A DNA stretch of 64,000 nt from Aurifilum marmelostoma (taxonomy: Eukaryota; Ascomycota; Sordariomycetes; Diaporthales; Cryphonectriaceae), in the NCBI GenBank assembly GCA_027559495.1, contig JAMXSV010000023.1:2046001-2110000 (forward strand). The letters are read 5' to 3'. The position numbers were made by a program, and so were the translations under genes. Below the pieces are notes generated by a model, which saw only the letters and a list, made by a program, of their open reading frames with translations, had not been told where the DNA came from and searched no databases. Positions 21,955 through 32,994 of the stretch are shown one piece after another (the stretch's first letter is position 1; every line of letters begins with the position of its first letter).

Positions 21955-23397
21955 ATGACTGTCCAAATTCCTGGAATCCAACAGGCCGCGCAAGCCAATG
22001 CCGCCATCTCGCCTATCGTCATCCTCGTCACCGGTGTGACAGGCTTCCTCGGCAAAGTCGTGCTCGAAGAACTGATCAGGAGGAAGATCGATGGCTCCCT
22101 ACGTTTTGACCAGCTCCTCGTCCTGATCCGACCGGCGTGCGGCAAGCTGCCTTCCGAACGGTTCTACAGCAAGGTCGTCGAGTCTCCATGTTTCAAGGAG
22201 CTCCCACAAGACTGGCACAAGGAGGTCGTGGTCTTACCCGGTGACCTCATGGAGACGGGCTGCGCGATTGACTTGGAAACTCGGAGCAAATGGGCACAGA
22301 AAGTCACCCACATTGTCCACTGCGCAGGGTGTGTCGCTTTCGAGTCTTCTCTGGACGTACTGCTCGCCGAGAACATGACAGCGAGTGTCAATATTCTGGA
22401 ATTGGCCCAGCAATGTTCCAATCTGCAGAGACTCATCCTTGTATCCACGGCCTACGTAACGCCGCACACAGAGGAGCCCATCTAGGAGCGGCTCGTCGTG
22501 CTGCCCCGGCCTGCGACGCAGATTCTCGAAGACCTACAAGAGAGACGCAAGAACCCTGACGAGATTCTTGCCGAAACCGGTCACCCAAACTATTACACCC
22601 TTGCGAAATGCCTAGCAGAGCATGTAGTCGCCTCGAAGATGGGTCATACTCCAATCACGATTGTGCGCCCTAGCATCATCTCTGCGAGCCTGCAGTATCC
22701 CTTTCCGGGCTGGATTGACAGCTTTGCAGCGCTGGCGGGTCCTATGTCGGCCTTCGCGCTCGGGGGTCTCAAGGTTCTCCATGGAGACCCATCGACGATT
22801 CTCGATGTCGTGCCTGTGGACGAGGTGGCGAAATGCATTATCAATGAGGCGTTGGACTTGTCGTCATACGGAAGCTTCGATGTGGAGAACCTGAATGATA
22901 CGTCCAAGATTGTTCATTGCGTTTCTACTATCAAGATGGGACCCAGCACGTGTAACCTGGTTTTCGAGACAATCAGATACTTCGCACAACCCGGAAACGT
23001 CGTCTTGTATAAGCCCAAGGGATACTACGTTGGTATCAATGACGGTCTGTACTACTTCTACGAGTTCATCTTTCAGTATATTCCGGTAAAGCTTGCTGAG
23101 CTGGTTGCAATCCTGAGGCTGGACTGGGATGGCGCAGCCAGGGCACGGAAGACTCTGGCTCGCCTTGAACAGGTCGACACACACTTCCGTTATTTCGTGT
23201 CACATACATACGACTACCGTTGTGCAGTTCAAGTCTTGAGTGACAGATTCGACAAGACTGAGTATCTGAGGGTCGTGATGCGGGGTTTGAGACAAAATCT
23301 GCTCATTCCGTTGGTCGGAAAGATGAAGACGAGGCCTGGGCAGATACTCGTATCGCAGTCTTCTTCCAAGCAGAAGGCACCGGAAGTATTGCTATGA
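21955..23397 (+). pseudogene. Fatty-acyl-CoA-reductase-like (NAD-binding_4 / male sterility) protein with in-frame TAG
   Basis: An intronless frame of 480 codons is interrupted by TAG at 22483-22485 (codon 177); the frame is identical on both sides. The first part has the extended-SDR loop VTGVTGFLGK (glycines 27, 30 and 33), a VLPGDLMETG strand and the catalytic-region ILVSTAYVTPHTEEPI, immediately followed by the stop and then ERLVVLPRP. The second part has the catalytic Tyr214/Lys218 in YYTLAKCLAEHVV, a VRPSIISASLQYPFPGWIDS substrate-loop motif and a C-terminal helical FAR_C-like region. The family reduces thioester-bound carboxyls to alcohols with NADPH. Gene order puts it in the mycosporine-type cluster. 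A single G-to-T change (GAG to TAG) would account for the stop. An intron ending at this TAG would delete the VSTAY catalytic segment, so I reject it. It could be a pseudogene, a sequence error or readthrough. Confidence 0.75.
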
Positions 23398-24487
23398 AGT
23401 ATAATTACCAAAGACAGTTGTTTGGGCCACAACCTTGGAACGGGAGGAGAGGTGCTGCTGCAGCATATTGTCATGCCCGGAAATTCTCTAATCAAGGGTG
23501 GGATTCTTTGTGATGATATCCGAACAGACCTATAAATCAGACGCGACAATATGATGATTACTGAAGACTGATTCAATATCTGGTGTCTATCAATAGAACC
23601 ACACTAACAAAGGCTCTTGCATGTGAATGACCAAGAAATATACAGCTACAATATTAGCAGCTTCTAGCTCTTCGGAAGGCGTCCGTATACTGTGAGACGT
23701 ATCAATCTCCTCGTCCCCATCTATTACTCCATTATTTCTCATGATATACAGCCAATTAGATTCATTTCGAAATCAAGACGCTGCCTAGGCTTTCTTGCCC
23801 CACACGCAATAGCTTACATGGTAGGCGAGAAGGTCTTTAGATACACGCTGTCATGATTGGAAACCTGACAGTCAAGTATACTAGCTGACCCAAAGTGTAG
23901 GCATACAGATCCTGGCATACGACCGCAAGTCACAAAATGAAGTATCTGGATATGGTCCGTGTTAAGAAAAGAACATGATGGCCATTGCAGAAAACTGGCC
24001 GAGTATATATCCCCCACATGACATGCTCTCTGGATGGCAAAGCAGAGCCATATAGTGTTTTGGATTTCTTAGTAATTCTAGTCATCCAAAAGCTCTTTCT
24101 GTCCAGCATTGAATGAGTGTCAAACGCTCTGTAGACCTACTGCTGCTGTTCAAATCACAACATAGAGTAAGCCATATATATACTGTTTCAGAACCGATCT
24201 TTGTGGTATGTTCTATCACTCGACCGATCTATATCGTCAATTTCCTGCTGACTATGCCGATAAAATCCAAATGTTCACCCATAGTTCGAGCAGAATATGC
24301 TACCCAGTAATGGGACGTTCTTTTCTCTTTTGAAAAGAGCAGCAATAAGAAACTGATTCCATGTCATGTTATCAATTGCTGAACAAAGTCCTCCACAGCG
24401 AAACGAAAGGGGTATGTAATGAGGAATATGCAAATGGGCACAAGCTTCATGTTAGGCTTGATTACCCAGCAGCCAGCAATCAGCTTT
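23398..24487. other. Convergent 3' intergenic space
   Basis: The reductase and the MFS gene converge here. The sequence is AT-rich with short frames only. It probably holds both 3' UTRs; no gene is seen. Confidence 0.55.
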
Positions 24488-26648
24488 TCAAATGTGCCAT
24501 GGCTCCACGCCTTCTTTATTTCTCAATCTCCTGTTCAGGATGTAGTATTGCAGGTTCACGATGAGGGAGAATGCGAGAGCCGTGCCTACAACTGCACAGA
24601 GGGAGTCCCACCCATGGGCAAACCAAGGCGCATCTGACGCCCGGAAAAGGTTGCTGCCGATGATTCCGGCGAGATTTGCGCACATGGTGACAGTTGCCAG
24701 GGAGACGGATCTCTCTTCGGGAGTGCTCGAATTCAGTGCTACCAAGGATGCATTGATGGGATCTAAGATGATAGAGATCAGCGGTCACAATTCCGGCTCG
24801 CCTTATACGTTTATTCATTCGAGAATTTTCTTGGTGATGGTGACTTACACCAGCAGGCTGAAAAGGCGACCATGAATATAAGCATTGGGAGTCTGAGGTG
24901 CTTGTTGTCGACGTGGATGAGCTTGCGATTCGCGATCTAGAGGTATAATGAAATGTTGAGCAAGACTTTCCTTCACCTCCTCACTTGCGTTCTATCTTCT
25001 CGGGTAGCAAATGAGATAACCTACCGTGAAGGCGAGGAAGATGAAAAGACCGATCGACACCATCAAACCACGGCGGCGAGTTTTGTCACTATTTATCCTG
25101 TGTCAGTATGCGTGTGAAGATAGCTTTTCTTGATGTAGAAGGCTCACGCAATATAGCCCCAGAGCAGGTTCATCGGTAACAGCATGAAACCTCCAATAGA
25201 GCACAGTGCATTGGCTGTAAGCAAGCCGTAGCCCATTTCCATGATCAGGTAAGGCGCATAAGCTCCCAGCGTCCAAGCGGGCGCGATTCCAGCAAGAGGA
25301 ATGATGATATGGGAAAAGAGTCTCCAGTTGGTGATCTAGCAAAGAGGACCCGTGTCAATATGAGAATCTCTCTCGTCCACGATGTGGAACTCACTGTTCG
25401 CCGAATCTCAAACCAGCTCACGTGCAGCCGCCCCTGAGCCTTAGCAGGGTCGTCAATCAAGACCCGGCTAGTCATGATTCGCGAGTCTCTCTCGTTAAAC
25501 CAACGGATACCTAGTAGTGAGACAGGATGGTCGGGTGACTTTGGAAAGATGATGGCAAAGTAGACGCCAGTGGCAAGCGTCCACACTCCTTCAATCTGGT
25601 GAAAATGTCTGTCAGCACCACCGTGTTGAGAGTTCAGAGATGCCTTACTTACAATGAAAAGCCATTGCCAACCATAAAATCCCCGTGCACCGTCGAGGCG
25701 CAGACTGTGCATGTCTTTATTAGTATTGAGATCCAAGCAAGTCGAATTCCACGCAGACATACATGCCAGAGGCCAGGAGGCCTGATATCGCGGTCGCCAG
25801 GTTATTCCCAAAGAAGTAAATAGCATATCTCTTGCTAATCTCAGACTTCTTGTACCATCTTGACAAAGTATAGAGACCGGCAGGTATGAATCCGGATTCG
25901 CACAGCCTGTAGCCTGATGTCAGTTCCAAGACCTCCCCAAGCCATCAGACTAGGGTCCGATAACAGGGTGATACGAGAAATGAATTGGTAACGAATAGTT
26001 CAGCATAGCACATACCCAAGAAGCGTTCGCGTTGCGAAGAAGGCCTGGCGGCCATGCTGCCAAGCTTGGAATGTAGATACTAGGCCAAAGGCAAATATTT
26101 GTGCCACAACCCAGATCGTTGGTCCAATCCGATAGAGGATCAAATTGCTTGGTATCTGCATTTCTTGTCAGATCGCGGCGCCTTGGGTGATCGTGAAGCA
26201 AACAAGGAAGATTCCTACTTGAAGAACGACAGTCCCAACCGAGAACAGAGTGTTGCCGGTGTTATACTGATTCTGAGTTATGCCTACGTCGAGGGCAAAA
26301 CCATCTGTGTATGCCGCTCCTCTGTTTTCTGGTCGTCAATTTCGGACGTTCGGCATTTCGTTACCATTGACCGGGGGTCTTACATGTTGCCTCTGTCAAG
26401 CTGAAGAGCAAGAAAAGCGAACACTAGAGGAGGTAGGATGATCCAGTCAAGTCTGCAGACAAATTACGTCAGCTTGTACCGACCTTTTTCAAAGGTAAGC
26501 TTGGTGATCACTCTGAAACTCACTTTCGCACCAGTCTCTGCTCTTCTTCTGGTGACCAATCGATGCCGTCTCCATCTCGGGCTTCCTTGTTGCTGGCGCT
26601 TGTTTGACTTGAGGCCGCCGCCACCTCCAGATCCTTTTCCTCGGACAT
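24488..26648 (-). CDS. MFS permease of the allantoate/vitamin (anion:cation symporter) family
   Basis: Eleven exons encode 482 residues: 26648-26524, 26452-26384, 26321-26219, 26155-26016, 25906-25763, 25704-25653, 25595-25395, 25335-25148, 25088-25025, 24936-24849 and 24762-24488. All introns are 57-109 nt with GT..AG ends, and the joined sequence has no stop. The N-tail is acidic (MSEEKDLEVAAASSQ), followed by LDWIILPPLVFAFLALQLDR, DGFALDVGITQNQYNTGNT, the GFIPAGLYTLSRWYKK segment and WKLF-like ITNWRLFSH, all characteristic of Dal5/Liz1/Seo1-type permeases with about 12 membrane helices. These import small carboxylates, vitamins or ureides across the plasma membrane. Position beside the mycosporine-type genes suggests, but does not show, a link to an amino-acid or product substrate. 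Start Met is followed by open frame and fits the family's N-terminal tail length. Confidence 0.85.
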
Positions 26649-26872
26649 TGTTACACTTCAACTATCATGTAACAGCTCACGGACTCGAGAATGACTGTGG
26701 TAGAGATGGACTTGTCGTATTGTAAGATGGAGATGTACCGTAGGCCTGTTTAGATCGGAACTCTTGCGGGATTATTATTGCCATGCAACCTTTGGCCAAG
26801 AAGAGGGCGGGCTTGCCTCTTGTTATATGAACAGCACACCACTAACCCCAGTCACAAGTTGCTCCAACTACA

Positions 26873-27075
26873 ATGGAAGCGGTCCATAACACCGGCATCA
26901 CGCCTTCTCAGAGAGACAAGGAGAAAGTGATGGGGTCCCCACCCTATCCCCGGTGGTTGTGGCACCTGCAGGTCCAGATGGTGCACCGGGTTCAGAGGTG
27001 CCGAAAAGGCATGTGAGCTTCCTCCCGCCCATTGAGCCTGCGTTCAGCGACAATGAGGACAAATCGGGATGCTGA
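26873..27075 (+). pseudogene. Possible small gene or gene fragment with a one-base frame break
   Basis: From ATG at 26873 the frame reads MEAVHNTGITPSQRDKEK. It then looks non-coding, while the neighbouring frame from about 26930 reads DGVPTLSPVVVAPAGPDG, then EVPKRHVSFLPPIEPAF, to a stop at 27073-27075. One extra A in the AAA at about 26923-26927 would join them into about 67 residues. I know no family. It may be the 5' remnant of a larger decayed gene. Confidence 0.3.
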
Positions 27076-29219
27076 AAGCTGCCCAGCGGGGGTAACCACA
27101 CCCAGGTCAGCATCCATGTCGTGTGACCAGACCTATCGTGTACTGAGACCTAGGTGCGGGCAAGGGCATGATGGTGGGTTGAGAGCAATGTAGATTAGGG
27201 TTTCGTGCTCGGAATATGTCTTCAATGGCAAGGGTCCTTGCTGCATATGCACGACATACTCGAATAGGGGTTTGAACTCGAGCCGTTTCTGGAATGGGAC
27301 TTGCTCCGTATCGATTTCTGGTCAATCACGGCAGGGGATTTGTCAATTTGTTTTCGAGTGGCACACTGATTTGCGCATAGGTTGAAAGCCCCGCTCAGTC
27401 CATTGACAGCTAGCCAGCCTGGGCGCCGGGGAGATAGGAGGGCACAGGCGATTTTGTCATTTCTTCCCAACTTGTCGTCATCCTCAACGGCCTCTATAAC
27501 AACCGGTCTCTTGGATTCACTTGGAGGGTTGAAGAGATGCAATGTCTAGTTCGTATTGCGCTTTTGCCTCAGAGTGGTATTCATTGCAGGACAGGTGGGC
27601 GGAATGAATGGAGAGACTATGCCAAGTTGCTCCTGTTGTGGCTTTATATCGCGCATTGCGGCTCTCTCCGCCTGCGTGAGTTTAAATCTCGACCTTCCAC
27701 ATTGAGATGATGTGCAGACAGCAATGCACTCTTTTATCTCCAATTCCAGCGCACCTTCGGGATGCGTTCGTCGGTAGATCTGGGAGTTGCATATCCACAG
27801 AGGCCGCCAAAGTCACCTTCCTAATTCAGACTTATAGCAGGCCAAACAACCAAATGGCTGTGTTTCACTGTAACGCTTGGGTGTCGGGCTTAGGCGATGA
27901 CCGCCATTATGTTCTGTTAGATCTCAGAGTTCTCAGATTTCTCAGACAATGTCAATGAAAACTTGCGCAGAACAGTGCCTTTGCAAGGCGCCTCCGAGAC
28001 AGATTGAGAGCACGCGCTATAGATAGGAAGTTGAAAATCACCAGGCAGCTTTTTGCATCCTTGCCATCAGTCAGATCCCTGATAGCCCAACTCAGTCCCT
28101 TTAGAGAAGGTCTTTAGATCGCCAGCGCGCACACCGCGCACATCGACCACGGGCAAGCCTCTCGCCGCATACGTGCTCGGTCTAGCTTAGCTGGCGTCGA
28201 TTTACTTGACATTTTTGCCACGCATTGTATCACGGCGCCGTTCAGAGCCAGGTCTGTCCCGAAGTTCCACCACACCCGAGGCCTATCGTTGCATCCGGCA
28301 CCTGAGCAGGCCCCATATCTGCATCACACAATTGCATACCTGCTTCTGGGTAGCCTTCGCACCCTCGTTTCAAGCGCGCATATCGACGCCCTGATTTCAT
28401 ATCGTTCTCCGACAGATCATGTGGTCTGTGCTTGAAGAGGAGGTTGCTTGCCCGATAGGGTGACATCAAATGTCAGAGTCATGCCGAACATTGGCCGCAA
28501 GCGATTGACATCCCACGGCCTCTTTGCAAATTTTCGGACTCGTACATGCAGAATTGTGCCAGGGCAACATACTGATCGCGGCCACCGTACTTGTGAAATT
28601 ACACGAAGACTTGGTGTAAGCTGATTATGTTGATGTCGTTGGGTTCCCAAGGGTTCTCATCCCGTGCTTCATTACGTATAAGTGGCGGATAACATGGCAA
28701 GTTGCGCAAAGCATGTATTTGCAATCACGGATCAGACAATGAGACCCCTCAAGCCAGAAGTCGGTGATTATATTCCGGTTGAGCACACCTTGTATCGAAT
28801 CATGATGCCCACGCAGGAATCTGATTGCTAGGCCTGACTTCAAGGTATTGATTGGTAATTACCCATTCGGCCGCAATTATAGACATAGATTGGACTTGGA
28901 GTTCACAAAAGAGAATCGCTCTTCATTGTAGCCCTGGGCGTATGGAGACTTGACGCCAAGAGGCATTTTCAAAGACACGGTATGTAGCATCTCAGCAATA
29001 TATATTCTTATGAATCGGTATTAGTCTCGCTTATTCCTGCTTCGGCAGACATATGATCTTCCCACCAGAGAAGCATCCCATGCCATCGCCATACACCTCC
29101 AATCCAAACAAGGAAGCAACCCAACCCATGTACTAAGGCCTGTTGAGCGAGTTCCTGGTTCCCTTGTTTTTGTTTTCAGCTACAACCCAACGGGTATCTC
29201 TCAGAGTCTGCCTGTCTTA

Positions 29220-29530
29220 ATGCCTGCGATATCGGGCGTCAATCTCACAAGCGAAACAGTGAGGCTCACCCCAGCGCAACGAGAACTCTTTGCCGGAGTC
29301 CTGAGAAAATTCGATGGCTCGGACGGCCGCATTGTTCGCTAGAGTTGGCATGCATGCACGCGATCACAAAATCTTGACCATGTATCACAAGATTGTCCCG
29401 ATCACCACGGCAAGCTCTGGGGAAGAGACCGGAAATACAACCCGGAAACCGACGGCAGTGTCCATCAACTCACCACCTTGTCTGGTGGTATGGGGCGTTG
29501 AGACGGTACTTGCCGATTTATCCCATATCC
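29220..29530 (+). pseudogene. Unidentified coding-like remnant with internal stops
   Basis: One frame reads VNLTSETVRLTPAQRELFAG and FDGSDGRIVR before a TAG, then continues with a plausible peptide (DHHGKLWGRDRKYNPETDGS) to a TGA. Composition looks coding but stops interrupt it, and I recognise no family. A decayed gene is the likeliest reading; chance is not excluded. Confidence 0.25.
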
Positions 29531-30695
29531 TTGTTGGACAGATGATTCAGTGAGTCAGCTGACGGAACATTGGGATGCTTTGGACCCAATATTTCTTCTG
29601 ATTCCTAGTCATGGCGATGAGCTTCTAGGAGGAGAGGGATAGGGCAAGGGTTCCTCAACTTTCTCAACGTAATGGTATTCCCAGGACGACATACGATGGT
29701 CGCATCGAGGTTATTTTGTGTCGTCAGAATCTCTACTACAATACCCTACTAGCGGCCAGCGTCGTCGTAGCGGATGCGTCAGACCGGGCCCACAAGCCAG
29801 ATGACGAGAGCTCTATGCCGACGGTTCAATGTGTTTTTAAACCCCGGGAGGCTGATGGCATCCATGGGAAGCGACATGATGAGTTAGCGGTCTTGTTTTG
29901 AATACTTCGTATCTCAAATGCCCCGGTGGCTTTGAGCACAGTGGGTGCAGATACACGTAGCGGGGAGCACGTCGATACTCACGGACCATAATACTCCCAG
30001 GGAAGATCTCACTGGGGATTGTGAGTGAAGCTATACTTCTGATATGACTTGGCGCCTCAACTAATTAGGAGCTGCGGGCCTCAGTACCTATTGAGAAGGT
30101 CTGACTTAGCATGCTCTTTGAGATCGGTTTTGATTCTGCGTTCATTGACTTAACTCGGAACAAGAGACTACCAGGGCAAGGAATATTCTCTCAACACTGC
30201 GAGGAAAGTATTGGGCTACCAACTTATATATGTGTGTGTTTAGAGATAATATGACAGATATTATGGTTAGAGTTTTCGTGGGCGAAACTATATCTCAGCC
30301 TCTGCCAAGCTGTTATTCCTTGTGCTCTGCCTAGGTATGGAATTGACTCTGCCTAAAGTATCTACCCTATATCAACATCTCTAAGCAGCATCAGGAAATC
30401 CAAACCAACAACACAACTTCAAGCAGTATCGAGCTCTAGATCATATTATAGTAGGATCTGTTAATGCTTTAGTACTATAATTAGCCACTTTCAGGGTAAG
30501 GGTTTCCAAGGCATTGCTATCACTCACCAAATGACGTAGACGTCGACTCTAGTCACTTTCCTCAGCCTTCCTATGAAAACCAATCATTGAAAGAAACAAC
30601 TCTTGTCGTCTGATTTCTTCTGCAATGGGCCCAAACACTGAACCAATACCTGATGCAAAGTCTCTGTTCACCTTTCTCTGTCAAATTTGTGCGCC

Positions 30696-32507
30696 ATGCG
30701 TGATTCAGATGAGATTTCCATATCATCTTTGGGGTTTGAGGACGAGACTCTGTTCCAGCAGGGTGGACAGGCCACAACGCCAAAGTGGATGCGTTGGTCA
30801 GCATCCGGCCCATCATCATCATCATTACGATTCAAGAAGGCACATGGTGTTCTGACAGCCCTCGCGAGCAGATGCGGCCACTTGTTGGCCTTCTTCTTCC
30901 GTCCTCGTCTCACAATCCGCTACGTCCTCGTTACCTGCTTCACTCTCTATTTATTCTATTGCTTGCTTCTCTCACGCCCACCGTTTGCATCAACACTCCC
31001 AGGATACACAGGACCTTATGGTGTCGGTGCCCTGGATATCGAGGTGCCGCTCCCGACACCCCGCCGTGTCAGTGGGATTACCAACAAGGAGGATGGCCAG
31101 CCTGCGTTCGAAGTCGAGACGGTGTTGTTCACGCTCTACTACCCTACTCAACAGAGAAGTAGCAGAAGCAAACGTGAAGAGGAGCTATACTGGATTCCCA
31201 AGCCCATATCAATGACAGCAAAAGGCTATGCGCGCTTTATAGGGATGGACAATGTCCTCGTTCGCAACCTATTCACATTTGCCGTGTGGATGACTGTAGG
31301 GGGTATCAGGATTCCAGCCCAGGTTGGCGCTCCTCTGCTCCCGCCGGACGCCCTCCTCCGCTATGGCAACTCAACAGCAGATTTGATGTCACAAAGGGGA
31401 GAAAACGGTAACACTGAGGATCAATCGATGCCCGTCATGATCTTCTCCCACGGGATGGCCTCTTCACGCACAGACTACACGTCCTACCTCGGTGAGGTCG
31501 CCTCTCGCGGCATCGTCGTGGCAGCCATTGAACACCGCGACGGCTCCAGCCCGGCATCTGCTATCACTATGCTTAAAGAAGAGACAGCTGAGATAAAGGC
31601 TAAATGGAAGTACACTCTCCGCCTCGAGGATCTTGACCCGGCTTCCTATGATAATAACGGTGTGAGCGATGAGTTGGACACGGCGGCATTGAAGGAAGCC
31701 CAGCTCTCCTTCCGTGAAGCTGAGATCGAGGCTGTCGTTGACGTCCTCCGCCAGCTCACCACATCCCCCTCGGCCGCCGAGGATATCGCCTCCAGGAACT
31801 CCCGCCACCCACACCACACGTCGCCAAATTTTCTGTCGTCCTTTGCCGGGCGGCTCAATATCGCGGACATGACCGTCGCCGGCCACTCATACGGCGCAAC
31901 AGGTGTCCTCCGTGCTCTTCGCTCGGGACCAACACACGAGAGGCCATTCGGCGCCGCTGTCGTACTCGACCCGGGCAAGAGCAGTGGGCCTTTGAACGAC
32001 ATAATCTCCGTCCCCATACTTATCTGCCAGAGTTCCTCATGGAGCCGGCCTGGCCCTAGCCTCTTTTATGGACGGCCGCATTTTGAGGTCGTTCGTGACA
32101 TTGTCGAGAAGCTCAACAATGAACACCCTGGACCATGTGATGGAGGAAACTCATCTGCTGGCGAGAAGAGGACGGACGACAAGACAACGGCGTGTCGCGC
32201 TAAGGGTTGGTTTCTGACCTCCTTGGGTACCACGCACCCTTCTGTGACTGATGCGCCTCTTCTGGAGCCGCTTCTGCTCTCGTGGACCACTGGCTCGACT
32301 ATGGGCGCGCAGGACGGCATACGACAGTATGTCGACCTCACACGGGACTTTGTGACGTATCAGGGCACTGCATCTCGGCTGGGGCTGTTGGCCTTGCGTG
32401 GCAGGGAAGAGAACGGTGTGGTGAGCAGGGAATATGACCCAAAACACAACGAGGGTATACCGCAGAAGTGGAGAGGTTACTGGCAGATACATGTTGCGCC
32501 GGATTAG
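30696..32507 (+). CDS. Platelet-activating-factor acetylhydrolase-like lipase, membrane-anchored
   Basis: Intronless, 603 residues from the ATG at 30696 (MRDSDEISISSLGFEDETLF). A single membrane segment lies at about residues 72-95 (LTIRYVLVTCFTLYLFYCLL), so the long C-terminal part probably faces the lumen or exterior. The alpha/beta-hydrolase body has MPVMIFSHGMASSRTDYTSY (oxyanion region), the nucleophile elbow GHSYG with Ser398, a candidate Asp425 in VVLDPG and a candidate His514 in GTTHPS. This order matches PAF-AH (PF03403), which cleaves short or oxidised acyl groups from phospholipids. A Cys-containing polar insertion before the histidine (about residues 475-505) makes the Asp-His spacing longer than in the animal enzyme. 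The neighbouring set9 gene converges with it. Confidence 0.8.
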   Translation: MRDSDEISISSLGFEDETLFQQGGQATTPKWMRWSASGPSSSSLRFKKAHGVLTALASRCGHLLAFFFRPRLTIRYVLVTCFTLYLFYCLLLSRPPFASTLPGYTGPYGVGALDIEVPLPTPRRVSGITNKEDGQPAFEVETVLFTLYYPTQQRSSRSKREEELYWIPKPISMTAKGYARFIGMDNVLVRNLFTFAVWMTVGGIRIPAQVGAPLLPPDALLRYGNSTADLMSQRGENGNTEDQSMPVMIFSHGMASSRTDYTSYLGEVASRGIVVAAIEHRDGSSPASAITMLKEETAEIKAKWKYTLRLEDLDPASYDNNGVSDELDTAALKEAQLSFREAEIEAVVDVLRQLTTSPSAAEDIASRNSRHPHHTSPNFLSSFAGRLNIADMTVAGHSYGATGVLRALRSGPTHERPFGAAVVLDPGKSSGPLNDIISVPILICQSSSWSRPGPSLFYGRPHFEVVRDIVEKLNNEHPGPCDGGNSSAGEKRTDDKTTACRAKGWFLTSLGTTHPSVTDAPLLEPLLLSWTTGSTMGAQDGIRQYVDLTRDFVTYQGTASRLGLLALRGREENGVVSREYDPKHNEGIPQKWRGYWQIHVAPD

Positions 32508-32994
32508 ATGCTGTCGAGAGAACGAAAGGACTTGGTGAGTAAGAGTCACTCACGACGGCGTCGCACAGAGTGGAGTTCCGTCATGCGTCGAGACCCCACG
32601 TCCGCACATCAGTAGTAGCATATGTCGAACTTATTTATATCTTGTTTGTATTTCTGTATTACCCAAAATCATCTTGTGAGCCCTTTACGCTTGACCCCTC
32701 CGGACAACCTTGTGTTTTGCTATAGTCAGGACCCGCTCCGGGTGTCTTGCTTAGCATCCTCTCTCCGGAGGTCTGAGGTGGTGCGGATTTGTACTGAATG
32801 ATGATATTGTACAGTTGTCTGTTTGCATTTCCTGAGGGACATCACCCTCGAGGTAAACCTTCTTCTGATTGCGTGAGCATCTCAGGATGCTGAAGGTCTC
32901 TCGACTTGACCGATTTTGTGTCTGTGTTGCGACCGCAAAGATTTGATCCGTTCGAGGCCCACATCCCGTCCATCCCGCCGGTTCAATGTGCTCC
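32508..32994. other. Convergent 3' intergenic space
   Basis: The PAF-AH-like and set9 genes end toward each other here. The AT-rich stretch 32620-32680 would suit the polyadenylation region of the first. No gene is seen. Confidence 0.6.

Larger units (their letters stand above)
26649..30695. other. 4 kb gene-poor region with decayed coding-like patches
   Basis: No intact gene is seen. Coding-like peptides appear in short pieces with stops or frame changes: 26873-27075, 29220-29530 and about 29700-29900 on the plus strand. I could not connect them into one gene or identify a family. The right end contains the promoter of the PAF-acetylhydrolase-like gene. Confidence 0.45.

Noticed and set aside
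22441..22485. 45-nt intron (GTATCC...CATCTAG) removing the TAG in the reductase
   Set aside because: It would excise the conserved VSTAY catalytic segment.
22498..23397. Second half of the reductase as an independent gene
   Set aside because: It lacks the NAD-binding half and any promoter space; it is the continuation of the same frame.
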